From: Zygnema cylindricum
Lineage: Eukaryota; Streptophyta; Zygnematophyceae; Zygnematales; Zygnemataceae
Direction: 5' to 3'
Assembly: GCA_037447655.1 (NCBI GenBank)
Contig: JBBHKE010001131.1
Span: forward strand, 1 to 43,507
Length of the DNA: 43,507 nucleotides
Numbering within the stretch: the first letter of the stretch is position 1; each line of letters opens with the position of its first letter. Made by a program: the position numbers and the translations under genes. This document shows, piece after piece, positions 10,686-20,509 of the stretch. Below the pieces are notes generated by a model. The model had not been told where the DNA came from. It was given only the letters and a program-made list of their open reading frames with translations, and ran no database searches.

Positions 10686-12016
10686 TTTATGCATAGCCGC
10701 TTGCTATGGCGTCGGCCAAAATCTAACCCAATTTCCGGCGCCATTATTTCGCAAATTTTTGAATTAAAATGCAGTCTAACGTTGTAGCACCACCGGATAT
10801 GTCACAAATCCGAGGAAAGCCTACGTCGAATGATTAAAAATGGGAATGTGAGGGGATTAGATTCGACATCGGGGGAGAAAATTAATGGATGTGAGGGGTG
10901 TAGTAAGGGGAGATAAATCGATAAATCGAAAGCCACATCTGGCCAATGATCCGATGCATTGATATAAGCATCTGCGTGAATTCGTGTATATTGATTTATG
11001 TGGATACGTGAAACCGGAAACGATTGGTGTAAATATATACATTATGCTTGTGGTGGACGATTTCTCTCGCTTCACATGGGAAATGTTACTCAAACAAAAA
11101 TCCGAAGCATTTGAAAGTTTTCAAGAGTTGCATGTGATGGTTGAAAGGCAATGTGAGAGGAAAATTAAATCTATTCGATCTGATAACGGAAGGGAATTTA
11201 TTCTCTTTGATGCTTATTGTAAGGTTTGTGGAATTACACATCAGTACACCGCACCTTACTCACCGGAATATAATGGCATTGCGGAAGGAAAAACACACCT
11301 TTCAAGAAATGGTGTGATCTATTATTCACGGATCCGGTCGAAGCATCAATTTGTGGGGAGATGCAACTTTGGCCGCAAATTACATTTGCAATCGGAGGAT
11401 TACATCGATGTGGGGTGAGAAAACTCCATACGAATTGTGGTATGGCCGGAAACCTACTTTTCACCACATTCGAATTTGGAGGTGTCGTGCATCGGTTTAT
11501 ATTCAATCTCAAAAAAAGAAGGGGAAATTTGCATCTCGGAGTTGGAGTGGATAAGTTGTTGGTTATAGCTCCAAAGGGAGCCTTTATCGGATTTATGACT
11601 CGACTCGACTTGTCATTGAGGAAATGCGTAATGTGGATATTCATGAGGATTTATTATCCACGATTTCTCAATCGGCAAAGCGGAATTCCAACCTTGGTTT
11701 TGATAAGGAGTTTGACATTGGTGATATTCACGGCATTGAGACTTCGGATTCGGAAATTGAACTGGAATCTACCTTCAATGTTAAGACAGGGAAGGGGAAA
11801 ATTGTGGACAATGTTTATTTCGATAACATTGGAGGAGATTCTCGAAGCGGAAATTCTCGAATGTCTTCGGACACTCGGAAATCTTCAACTTCTAAGTCGA
11901 GTGGACCGAGTATTATTGAGAAGGAACAGGAAAAGGAGAAAGAATTTGAGCCGAGGAGAAGCATGCGTGAAAGTAGGGGAAAGAAACAGGCTCGTCTCTC
12001 GTTTTATATTTTGTGA

Positions 12017-12660
12017 ATGCTTCCGCTGTCTTTTGTAATCTGCATTTGTTGTAAGATCCTTCAGATTCTTCCTATCACAACAGAAAAGTTCGTATAGAAT
12101 GCATGTTCCTATCACAAAAACATAGTCAAGTTTTGAATGTTCCTATGACAACAAGATGGACATGTTAGTTTAGGTTATTCTTGCCAAAACAATACTAATA
12201 TATACAAAGTAGGAATTCTTGCCGAACCAATACCATTAAATATTAAGTACAAATAATTGAGAAACCGTCACCAATAAAAGAAATACAAAATCTCGCCAAA
12301 CCAATACCAAGAAACATAAAGTACGAATTCTTGGCGAGTACAACAGAATTGTTTTTATCCACCATCGCGCATAAAGAATTGATTTACCTAGTAAGGGTGG
12401 CTTTAACAATAATTTATACTCCCTCCCCAAAAATGATTTGAAACGTGTAACAAAAGGTTAGAAAATGTTTTGCGTTTACAAACCCGAAAGATAATAAGTT
12501 TCCAATTATAGTGTGGTTGCAGACAATGCGAAAAACTTATAACTTGAAAAGAGTTTCTCCAAAATTAAAGTGTGTAGTTAAAAAAACAAGAACTAGAGTG
12601 GTTTTTTCATTAAACGAAGACAAAAAAAGAAAAAAATATGATAGAAAAGAAAAGTTCGTA
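12017..12660. other. AT-rich spacer without recognised gene
   Basis: There is no plausible reading frame. Short direct repeats (ttcctatcacaaca at about 12070 and 12109; ttcttgcc-aa-caatac at about 12178, 12217 and 12291) give a weakly repetitive texture. At 12418 ta-ctccctccccaaaaatgatt resembles the start of a Stowaway/mariner MITE terminus, but no matching inverted end was found. Confidence 0.5.
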
Positions 12661-13600
12661 AAATAAGATCCCCCCTCTCCCTCTAATCACCATCCACCTT
12701 TCCTCCACTAGTTCTACGACCAAAGACAAATAAAAAAAAAATAAAATCAACTCCTGATTTGTTTTCTTTTCTTTCCATATAAGATTCATCTTTCCGTATG
12801 AATTTCATCACGCAACCAGAGTTCACTTACATATATACTAGTTTTGTGGGGTTACCAATCTCCGCTGCAATGCTTCCCTTTAGGCCCAACCCTTGTAGCT
12901 CTCTACAGCCCATCCCCCATGGGTTGATAAACGAGTACTTTCATCCCTCCACCCCTTCCTCTCCCCTTCGCCCTCCCAAACATTCATCCCTCTACGTCCC
13001 CCCCCCCCTCCCCCCTTCCCCCATTCTACACTTCCTGCATTCCTTGATTCCTCCCCATCCCCATCCTGCCTTCCTCTTGATCTAACTTTTGATTTTCTCC
13101 CTCGATCTCATTTAATTCGATTTTCCTGATTTTCATTTGCCCCTTCTTGATTTTTCTTCCATTTCGACTATTTTTCCTTTGTACCATGCCTTTTCCTCCT
13201 TGGTCTTTCGATTGATTTTTCCGTATCCTTCCATGTCCTTACTTCCTCGCTATTAATTATGACGTTCTGCGACTCCTTTATTCTGTCATTCCACTCTCCC
13301 CTTTCCGCATTTCATCCTTCTTTCCTTTCCTTATCCTTAGTCCACCTGACTCCCCACCCATTTCAAAATCTTCCGATCTCTCCCCCCCTTCCCCTCTTTA
13401 CGTACATTCCTTCCCTCCCCCTCTCCTTTTCCTCCAGCCCCCCCTCTCCCTTTATATATATCCAACAAGATGACGACATCCCCCTCCCATTTGTGGTCAA
13501 AATAGTCCATTTTTTGTCGTTTCCCCCTCCCTCTCTTTCCCCCCACTCCCCGCCTCCCCTCCCAATTGCTCCCTTAACCCTCGCCAAAGCCCGAGCCTCG
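12661..13600. repeat. Pyrimidine-rich (C/T) low-complexity tract
   Basis: Over roughly 900 bases the plus strand is dominated by C and T, with runs such as ccccccccctcccccc near 13000 and many ctccc or ttcc words. The long open frames here (Pro/Ser/Phe/Leu-rich on plus, Gly/Arg/Glu/Lys-rich on minus) are consequences of the composition and show no domain. Such homopurine-homopyrimidine DNA could form triplex structures, but that is inference. Confidence 0.8.
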
Positions 13601-13629
13601 GTCTGGAAATTATATTATCAAGGAATTCT

Positions 13630-15002
13630 GGCAACCTCTGAGCTCAAATTCAGTGCGCCTATTTAGTGCGAAATTCAGTGCGGTTTTTGGTGCGAAATTC
13701 AGTGCGGTTTCATTGCAGTCTATGAGCAAAGATTAAGTGCAGATTTTCGTGCGAAGTACAGTGCGGATACATTGCAGTCTAAAAGGTAAAATTAAGTGCA
13801 GTTTTAGTGCGAAATTCAGTGCGGATTGATCGCAGCAAAAGTGAGTGCCAATTTCAGTGCAAAATCCTCTGCGGATTCTTTGCAGCCTCTGAATTTCTTT
13901 AGTGTGAAACTCAGTGCGGATGTATCGCAGCCCGTGAGCTAAAATTAAGTGCGGCTTTCAGTGCGAAATTCAGTGCGAATGCTTGCAGCATATGAGCAAT
14001 ACTAATAGCAGCTTAGTGCGAAGTTTAGTGCAGATTCATCCCAGCGTATGAGCGAAAGTTGAGTGTGCCTTTTAGCGGGAAATTCAGTGAGGATTCATTG
14101 CAAACTATGTGGCAAAATTAAGTGCGGTTTTTAGTGCAAAATATACTGCGGATTCTTCGCAGCCTATGAGCAAGAGTGAATGCCAGTTTCAGTGCGAAAT
14201 TCAGTGCGGCAATGTGCGGAGTCATTGCAGCCCAGGAAGTATAATTAAGTGCGGTTTTTTGTGCAAAATTCAGTGCGGATTCATCGTTCCTATGAGCAAA
14301 AGTGCGTGCTAATTTCGCTGCAATATTCACCTCGGAACCTTTGCAGCCTCTGAATAGAAATTGAATTGCTGTTTTCAGTGCGAAATACCGGGCGGAGTCA
14401 TCGCGGCAAAAGTTAAGTGCGGCTTTTAGTGCGAATTTGTTTTCGGATTCATCGGAGACTAATGAGCAAAAATTTAAAGCGGCTTTTAGTGCGGAATACA
14501 GTGCGAATCATCGCAGCCTATGAGCAAAAAATAAAAGCGGATTTTAGTGCGGAATTCAGTGCGACTTCATCGCAGCCTATGAACAAAGTTGAGTATCAAT
14601 TTGAGTGCGAAATTCTCTGCGGATACATTACGGCCTCTGGATGAAAATTAAGTTGCGGTTATTTATGCGAAATTCAGTGCTGTCAAAAATTCCGTGCGAA
14701 ATTCTGTGCGGAACTTAAGTGCGGATCCTTTGCGGATATGTGAAAAAATTAAGTGCGAAATTCAGTGCGTATTCATCGCATCCTATGAGCGAAAGTGAGT
14801 GCTATTTCAGTGTAGGATTCAGTGCGGATACATCGCAACCTATAAGGAAATATTTACGTACGAAATGCAGCCAATGAGCAAAAATTCAGTGCAAATTTCA
14901 GTGCGGATTCAATACAGCCTATGAATAAAAATTAAATTGGTTTTAGTGCAGAATTCAGTGCGGATTCATCGTCGCAGCCTGTTAATGAAAAGCTAAGTGT
15001 GG
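13630..15002. repeat. Diverged satellite with ~59-bp unit
   Basis: The marker word (t/c)-gcagcctatgagc and variants recurs at about 13711, 13771, 13829, 13881, 13924, 13982, 14036, 14096, 14155 and onward, giving a period near 55-60 bases and about 23 copies. Each unit combines agtgcgaaattcagtgcgga, a ttcatcgcag word, cctatgagc and aaaattaagtgcgg. Copies differ by substitutions and small indels, so the array is old. The short frames inside (Cys/Ser/Asn-rich) reflect the unit and are not genes. Confidence 0.88.
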
Positions 15003-15239
15003 CTGTCGATGCGAAATTCTGTGTGGATTCCGCGCGAAATTCTGTGTGGATTTAGTGCGGAATTCTGTGCGGATTTAGTGCGAAATTATGTGTGGAATTA
15101 TGGCGAATTCTGTGCGGATTTAGTGCGAAATTCTGTGTGGATTCAGTGCATAATTTTGTGTGGATTCAGTGCGAAATTCTGTGTGGATTTAGTGCGAAAT
15201 TCTGTGCGGATTCAGTGCGAGATTCTGTGTGGATTTATC
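15003..15239. repeat. 23-bp minisatellite at the right end of the satellite
   Basis: About ten head-to-tail copies of gcgaaattctgtgtggattt plus agt, each 23 bases, occur with few mismatches. The word agtgcgaaattc is shared with the neighbouring 59-bp array, so this looks like a younger expansion of one sub-segment of the older unit. Because 23 is not a multiple of three, the same peptide words (NSVWI, EILCGF, AKFCVD) rotate through all three frames, which is why overlapping open frames appear here. Confidence 0.9.
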
Positions 15240-15273
15240 ACAGCACAGGTTGCAGGCAGCGAAAATCACTCAC

Positions 15274-15417
15274 AATGTTGCTACATGGCCCGGAATTATC
15301 GCAGAAGAAATTTAAATGCGTGGCATCTTCGCATTGGATCGCGGGAAATTTCTCATTGTTCACGATGGCCCGCCTCACCGCCTCCAGCGCCGACTCTGCG
15401 GCAAGTAGCGACAGATA
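15274..15417 (-). CDS. Candidate internal exon of an unidentified gene
   Basis: The minus strand shows a 144-base segment preceded by ttcttacaag and followed by the consensus donor GTGAGT. It is exactly 48 codons, open in one frame only (the other two have stops) and phase 0 at both ends. The peptide starts YLSLLAAESALEAVRRA, continues NNEKFPAIQCED and ends NSGPCSNI; it is helical in the first half and Cys-containing in the second. I do not recognise the family. Upstream on the minus strand, an ATG context (MAASD, near 15530) runs into a GTAAGT donor, but joining it would leave the phase wrong, so the two cannot simply be one gene. Downstream the intron would enter the satellite. It may be a real exon, a gene relic or chance. 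Confidence 0.3.
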
Positions 15418-15898
15418 CTTGTAAGAATAGATTCAGAGCGATGATTCGCACGTGTGAATGCAGATACGGAAATCACGCTGGTGTGAAAAAGTGTGCACAG
15501 AGAAGGGTGGTACTTACTGTCTGATGCTGCCATGGATACCCCCCATGCGGGAGACACGTGGCACGGGAGAATCAACATTGTAGTCATTATGGCCATGACA
15601 TTTGCCACGGCTGGGCACTCGCCACGTCACTAGGTTTCCTTTGTAGATAAAGACGCGTGGCAGTTTCTTACACAAAAGACGTTTCAGAAGACTGGTTGGT
15701 TAGTTTCACTGTAGAAGGAATCAATGGGGGATGGTCTTATCCGTACAGTCCACTTGAATTTGTAGGTCAATCCGAGGTCCGTACATGTTGTTTGTCTATA
15801 CAGTAAAGTACTATACAGTACAGTAATGTACTTTCCAGTCAAAATGACTTTGCTGAAGTGGACTGTGGATGGTGACGTCATGGAGCACTTTCTTGTAA
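15418..15898. other. Spacer between candidate exon and Harbinger-like element
   Basis: The region contains the possible 5' exon on the minus strand described with the neighbouring exon (donor GTAAGT near 15510) and several cacgtg/cgtggc words. It also has a repeated motif, acagta-agta-ctatacagtacagtaatgtact (about 15800-15833), that is locally palindromic. No further gene is supported. Confidence 0.4.
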
Positions 15899-16853
15899 GG
15901 CGTGTTCCCATGTAACCGAAACTTTGAAACGCTACTTTGGATTTTAGCGCAGATTTTACGGTGTACTTTTCAAAGTGTTCCTATGTCAATCATTACTTGC
16001 GCCTTCATTACTTCAAATATGTGATAGGTGTAGACGCCTACAAAATATGCGACAGCCTACGATAGTACGAAACGAAATGTAGACTACTACGAAACTTCCT
16101 AAAATTAGTGACGTCTACAAAAGCGGCGAAGGTTGTAGACGTCGAGTTTTTGTGACATTGTAAACGTGTAGGGTTTTGTGGCATCGCAAAGTCATGCTAC
16201 CTTGTGACGTCATCAACACGTAAATTTTCCGCCATGGCTTCCCGATTTCTTTTTCTTACCATTTATCATTCGATACACCCTCAAAATGAGACCAAAAATA
16301 TTAAAAATAAAGGAAAAATATATATCTTTCATTTGATACTACTATTGATGCATTCCATTTAAAGATGAGAGAAAGAGGAGCGGTCGAATGAAAAATATGA
16401 GGAGAGACGAGGACGTTGTAAATTTTTGCAAAAGACCCATGAATGAAAGTGGAGGTCCGAGACCCCAACGAATTTTTTTCCATACATGCTTGTCATTTTT
16501 GTACGTACATGCGCGTGACGAGCATGGAAAAAAATAGCGTGTACTCTCCCTCGTTCAAAAAAGTTCGAAGATGTTTCACGCGTGTAATACTTGCTTTCTA
16601 TTCGTCGATAGGGTGTTATTCTGGTTAAAATCAAATCGCGATTTGATTCCATTACAAGTAGTGAAGATGAGCTGGAAGTGGGTCGCGATGATAATAACGC
16701 CAAATTGCCGTACCTTCCAAGTTTTAAGATGATGCAAAATGTACTTGTGTTTTTGCCCATTTATCGCATGGCGTAATATTTTCTCGTTGGAAGTCCATTT
16801 TTTTGTGAAAACGACGGGAAAAAACCCTTACTTGAACACATGGGAACACGCCC
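15899..16853. mobile_element. PIF/Harbinger-like non-autonomous element, copy 1
   Basis: The ends are inverted: ggcgtgttcccatgt at the left and acatgggaacacgccc at the right (the left lacks one G). They are flanked by TAA (15896-15898) and TTA (16854-16856). A 3-base TWA target duplication with G-rich termini is characteristic of PIF/Harbinger elements and Tourist-type MITEs. The interior aligns with copy 2 at 23202-24149: both carry gacgtctac/gacgtcta blocks, tgtgacattgt, gccatgg-ttcccgatttc, and a well conserved catgaatgaaagtggaggtc block (16438-16460 versus about 23728-23750). No transposase frame is visible. Just outside the right end, acatggagacgcaccctta (about 16861-16879) looks like another, diverged copy of the terminus. 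Confidence 0.8.
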
Positions 16854-16879
16854 TTAGTCACATGGAGACGCACCCTTAC

Positions 16880-17418
16880 GTCCGCGTTTTTTTTTTCTTG
16901 GTTTTTTTCCCGCGGAATGTCATCCTACGTTGTGTCAGTTCGCTAAAAAAAATCGTCCGGCGACATGCGCTGTACTTTGATGATACGTTACATTCATACG
17001 TTTGTACAAGAGTGTGCACAATGCACACACATACAGTGCCTAATCTGCGCGAGTTTTGTGCCAAGTTTTGTGCGCCTACCAAAGGCCTACTATAAAAACG
17101 CCTACTTTTGAACTATGATTGGAACCGAGATTTGTGACAGGTTATCACTAAGGACTCTTCCTATTGGTCCAACGAGTTAGTAACCCTAATTCTTAAAAAA
17201 AAAAATATAAGCACTTACAGTATTGACGATAACTGTACTTTCTTGTACTACTTTTTTTTTGAAGTACAAGTTTCATTATGAAAGCGTAGGACGAAAAAAA
17301 CAAAAAGCCAAAGAGAAACTGGAAAAAATTGTTTTTGTTGGTTGAAAATCCGTTGACTATCTCAATATCTCATGGTTAGAGACAGTTATATTTTGTACGG
17401 ATGTCGCTGGGCGATTCA
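16880..17418. other. Spacer without recognised gene
   Basis: Homopolymer runs (t10 at about 16888, a10 near 17197, t9 at about 17252) and AT-rich sequence are present, with a short palindromic stretch around tgtacaagagtgtgcacaatgcaca (about 17003-17028). No gene or RNA is recognised. Confidence 0.5.
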
Positions 17419-17419
17419 G

Positions 17420-18185
17420 TACACCGCGAATCGTAATTAGAGTAATGAAAAAATTAGAGTAAAAAACTAAAAAAAAACAATTAGACTAATGAACTCTAGT
17501 TTTTGTGATATAACTTTTTCACAGAGGAAATTTACTCTAATTTATTTAAGTACTCTATATTGGGTTATGTCGGCAATAATTATCCGCGCTGAAATTATGA
17601 ACACTAAATTACGTAGACGTACAAAATCTGTTAGTCCATATAGTGTTGACGTCATTATGACGCTATTAATATTTGTCACGCTGAATGTCAGCTAATGATC
17701 ACACTGACGACGATGCTGTCGAGGGACGAGAGTTATGCGAACGGCTTTTTTTTCGATGTGATTGATTTTTTGTTTAGTGCGATTTCACGTGGGAGCGCGA
17801 TTATATTAAATCATTATTTGTACCCTTTTACTTACAAAAGTACAACTTTGCACGGTCGGACGTCGTCCGTACTCCACACTATTTAATATGAACGTATATT
17901 ATTACTTTTACGCTAATTAAACCTTACCTAAATTAGAATAATGATAAAATTAGAATCGTTTACTCTACACCGCCAATCGCTATTAGCGTTGTGTACGCTA
18001 ACCCGTCCCGCTTTTATTTTATTTTATTCTCAAATAGAATTATCCACACTATTTCAAAAAATCCCTAATTCCTAATTAGAGTAATCGATTTCTTCCAAAA
18101 TTTCCAAATTCCCAATTAGCGTACACCACGCTAAATAATAGTATACGCTAATCAAACGTACACGCTAATAGCGATTGGCGGTGTA
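17420..18185. mobile_element. TA-flanked palindromic MITE with CACCG ends, copy A
   Basis: The left end is TA-CACCGCGAATCGTAATTAG at 17420; the right end is the inverted form CTAATAGCGATTGGCGGTG-TA ending at 18185. Flanking TA dinucleotides fit Tc1/mariner-type insertion. A second, internal left end (TACACCGCCAATCGCTATTAGCG) at 17966 shows that an element is nested or that ends were re-used. No transposase is encoded; the interior is AT-rich with many attaga-gtaat words. Confidence 0.65.
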
Positions 18186-18743
18186 CAGAACAGTACACCG
18201 CCAATCGTTATTAGCATGTAAGTTTTTTTAGCGTATAAAAGAAATTACCGTGGTGTACGCTATTTAAGAATTTGAAAATTTTGTAAAAAATCATTCATTC
18301 TAAATTTCTAATTGTTTGGTTATGGTAATTTGGATCTTTGAAAAAAAAAATGTCGGTCGCAAACATATTTACACTAATATAGGTCTCTGTACAAAAAAGA
18401 CAAATCGTACACAAATCGTACATTCACACTGTCGAAACGCGGCTGTCGGACGAATATGTGCGAGCGGGATTTTTTACGACCTGGTTTTTTTTTCCATTTT
18501 AGAACGCACACTCTCATGCGTCCGCGGTTACTAAAACTAATTTATTGTACTTTTTAACTTAAAAAGGTACATTTATGTACGGTCTGACATTGAACGTACA
18601 CCACTCTATTTAAGAGTTACGTACTGAAAATATCCCCAAATAGAATAAAGAAAAAAATAGAATGAACTACGCTAATGGAGAATAAAATAAAAAAAAGCGG
18701 GACGGAATTAGTGTACACAACGCTAATAACGATTGGCGGTGTA
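17966..18743. mobile_element. MITE with long (~65-75 bp) terminal inverted repeats
   Basis: 17966-18035 (tacaccgccaatcgctatta, then gcg-ttgtgtacgcta, cccgtcccgc and a tttattttattc run) is the reverse complement, with few mismatches, of 18677-18743. In the middle, 18164-18210 contains two opposed termini (gattggcggtgta, 8-base spacer cagaacag, tacaccgccaatcg). The whole block is thus two palindromic copies of the same family back to back, the second being 18194-18743. It is a clear member of the CACCG-ended family seen at 19392, 23182 and 40075. Confidence 0.75.
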
Positions 18744-19350
18744 CAGTACAGTACTATAGTATTGTATATTCTAGTTTTGCACTAACAACACTAATAAATG
18801 CTCAACACTAATAAGAGTGGGAAGTGTACTGTACCGCAATAGTGCGCACAAATCGTATAATGTGGTCAGTTGCTTACACACTCTTTCGTTCTCTCTCTAT
18901 CTCGCCCTCTCCCTTTCGTGCCTCTCCAGGATACACAAATGCCAACCCATGAGCGCGCGCGTACAGTCTTTAAAAAAAAGCAATCTGCCACGTGTCAACG
19001 GACGGAAGAGGAAAATCTGGATTAGGACATGGCATGATGATGCCGGTCGATGTCATTATCTGGTAAGTTTTTGTATGATTGTAAAGGAAAACTGCCTGAG
19101 AGGATTTCCTCTTAAACGTTGTTGTAGGAAGTTTTTATTTAGTGTATACAAACTGCACAAACTAGTCTTGAAAATTTTCAGTACAATGTAAAATGTACTT
19201 ATGTCTAGGCCTCCTTTTTAAGCTTCCAGAGCTTTGGTGTAAATGTTAGTATTTAAGTTTTCAGATTAGGGTTAAAAAAGTTAAAAGTTAGGGTTAAAGT
19301 TACGATTTTGAATGTAATTTGCAGTGACTTGGTCAAGAGTTTCACATTTA
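18744..19350. other. Spacer without recognised gene
   Basis: A good donor consensus (ctg-gtaagtttt at about 19061) follows a 90-base open stretch, but no matching acceptor or protein family is seen. Further on, tttcagattagggttaaaaaagttaaaagttagggttaaag (about 19259-19300) contains two ttagggtta words; they are too few to call an interstitial telomere tract. Nothing is annotated. Confidence 0.5.
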
Positions 19351-19731
19351 GGGCTTCGGCCCATTGGGGCCCCAAAGTGATCATTTCAAGGTACACCGTG
19401 TATCGCCATTAGTGTTACTATTTTTTTTTCTCATAAAAACGTCTTTTCTCCGTACACACTTGTCAATTCTGGATTTGACTGTTGCTATGGAAAGGTAAGA
19501 TTCTCACCTTCCGATTGGCATTCTCAAATTGAAAGTCGGGCAAGTGTGTACGGAGAAAAGACGTTTTAAGTGGCGAAAAAATTATTAACGCTAAAAGCGA
19601 TTCATGGTGTAGTGTTCAATTATCGAGCGATATACGACCGTCTCGATCACAATTCAACGCCCATAGACACAGCGCAATCATTGAAAACGTCCTTGAAATG
19701 ACCTCTTTGGGGTCCCAATAGGCCGAAGCTC
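19351..19731. repeat. Outer inverted repeat enclosing a MITE
   Basis: gggcttcggcccattggggc... ending atttcaagg (19351-19391) is the inverse of 19691-19731 (ccttgaaatgacctctttgg... ending ggccgaagct), with a few mismatches. The inner 19392-19611 element starts exactly at the end of the left arm, flanked by TA. This implies insertion of one palindromic element next to the arm of another. Confidence 0.75.
19392..19611. mobile_element. 220-bp fold-back MITE of the CACCG family
   Basis: The ends are TACACCGTGTATCGCCATTAG and its inverse (CTAAAAGCGATTCATGGTGTA). Inside lies a perfect 27-base inverted repeat (19436-19462 and 19541-19567, core cgtcttttctccgtacacac). Nearly the whole element can fold into a hairpin. 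The same interior (ttttcgccacttaaaa...tttttc-cctacacact) recurs in the copy at 40075-40472. Confidence 0.85.
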
Positions 19732-20474
19732 GTAGGGTGAAGGATGATCGACTTTACATTTCCCCATAGCTTGCAGAAAAGCTGCAGTTTCTGACGTTTG
19801 CGAGAGAAGGGCTAATCTTTATTTTGATCCTTTTGTCTGTTCGAGTTAGGATTTAATGGTTGAAAGGCGGTATGTTTTACGGTTTCAATGCTGCTGGTTT
19901 TTACTGCCAGTGCATCACTGTATTCTATTGGTTAAAAAGTTGCATTTTTTGTTAGGGGTTTCTTATTTTTGGTTCGGTTTAACTTTCATTATAATTAGTC
20001 TTGGCGAAAGAAGAGGGAGGTGAATGTTTGATGCCCATGAATTTCCGAGTTTGATATTCGATTGATTATTGATTAATTGATTAACTGATTGTCCTTTTGT
20101 TTCCCCCTGTTGCACGACTGCATGTAGCCTTCTATTTCTCCCTCGTTTACTTCCTTTTCCTTCAGACTTTTCCTTCAGTTCCTTTCTCCTTGTCTCCTCT
20201 CTCCACTTCTTTCCCTTTGTAAATTTATGTCATTTAAGACTTTTTCTCCCTTCTTTTTTTTTATTAACTCTGTCTTTCTCCTTTCTCTCTTCTACATCTT
20301 GTCGTTTGGGTATGTGGTCGGTGTCACTAGAGCCATGACCGGCACGCTCTTATGGATACATATCTCTCTTGTTTCTCTTTTTGCACACTCCATCCCTTCG
20401 GCTCCCCTGGCTAGACATTCTTTCAATTACCTGCAACAGGAATTTGTCTTGCCTTTTCACCTGTCCCTATCCGT

Positions 20475-20509
<35 letters not shown>

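Larger units (their letters stand above)
9670..12016 (+). pseudogene. Ty1/copia gag-protease-integrase remnant (element B)
   Basis: Plus-strand frames give a copia polyprotein in pieces. The gag end (YDDTWLTKSKLHWPNLDMRAG) lies near 9790-9860. The protease active site appears twice, as WFINFCASHHV (about 9970-10003) and WVIDLGASHHVC (about 10123-10160). A pre-integrase zinc-domain remnant falls at about 10810-10920. The integrase runs from 10984 with MYIDLCGYVKPETIG, VDDFSRFTW, SIRSDNGREF and YSPEYNGIAEGK. It continues across frameshifts as NLWGDATLAANYICNR-like and GEKTPYELWYGRKPTFHHIRI (around 11350-11480). The linker to RT is 11624-12016 (RNVDIHEDLLSTIS to EPRRSMRESRGKKQ). It stops there; no RT or RNase H follows. 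Stops and frameshifts mean it cannot make a full protein, although the 130-residue linker frame is still open. Confidence 0.88.

Noticed and set aside
11885-12115. Minus-strand and alternative plus-strand frames over the copia linker
   Set aside because: Shadows of the copia plus-strand frame at 11624-12016.
12418-12660. Possible Stowaway MITE beginning at tactccctcccc
   Set aside because: No inverted partner (ggagggagta) within the next kilobase; the word alone is not enough.
13000-13670. Open frames in the pyrimidine tract (Pro/Ser-rich plus, Gly/Arg-rich minus)
   Set aside because: Composition artefacts of C/T-rich DNA; no domain, no splice context.
14109-15240. Cys-rich open frames across the satellite
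   Set aside because: They follow the repeat unit in all frames and both strands; not proteins. Also not a CRISPR array: no alternating constant repeat and unique spacers, and the DNA is eukaryotic.
15375-15608. Minus-strand frame starting MANVMAIMTTM as a gene
   Set aside because: It runs through a donor-like GTAAGT into out-of-frame sequence and overlaps the better exon candidate; the phase does not allow joining.
19259-19305. Interstitial telomere repeat (ttagggtta words)
   Set aside because: Only two words with irregular spacing; not an array.
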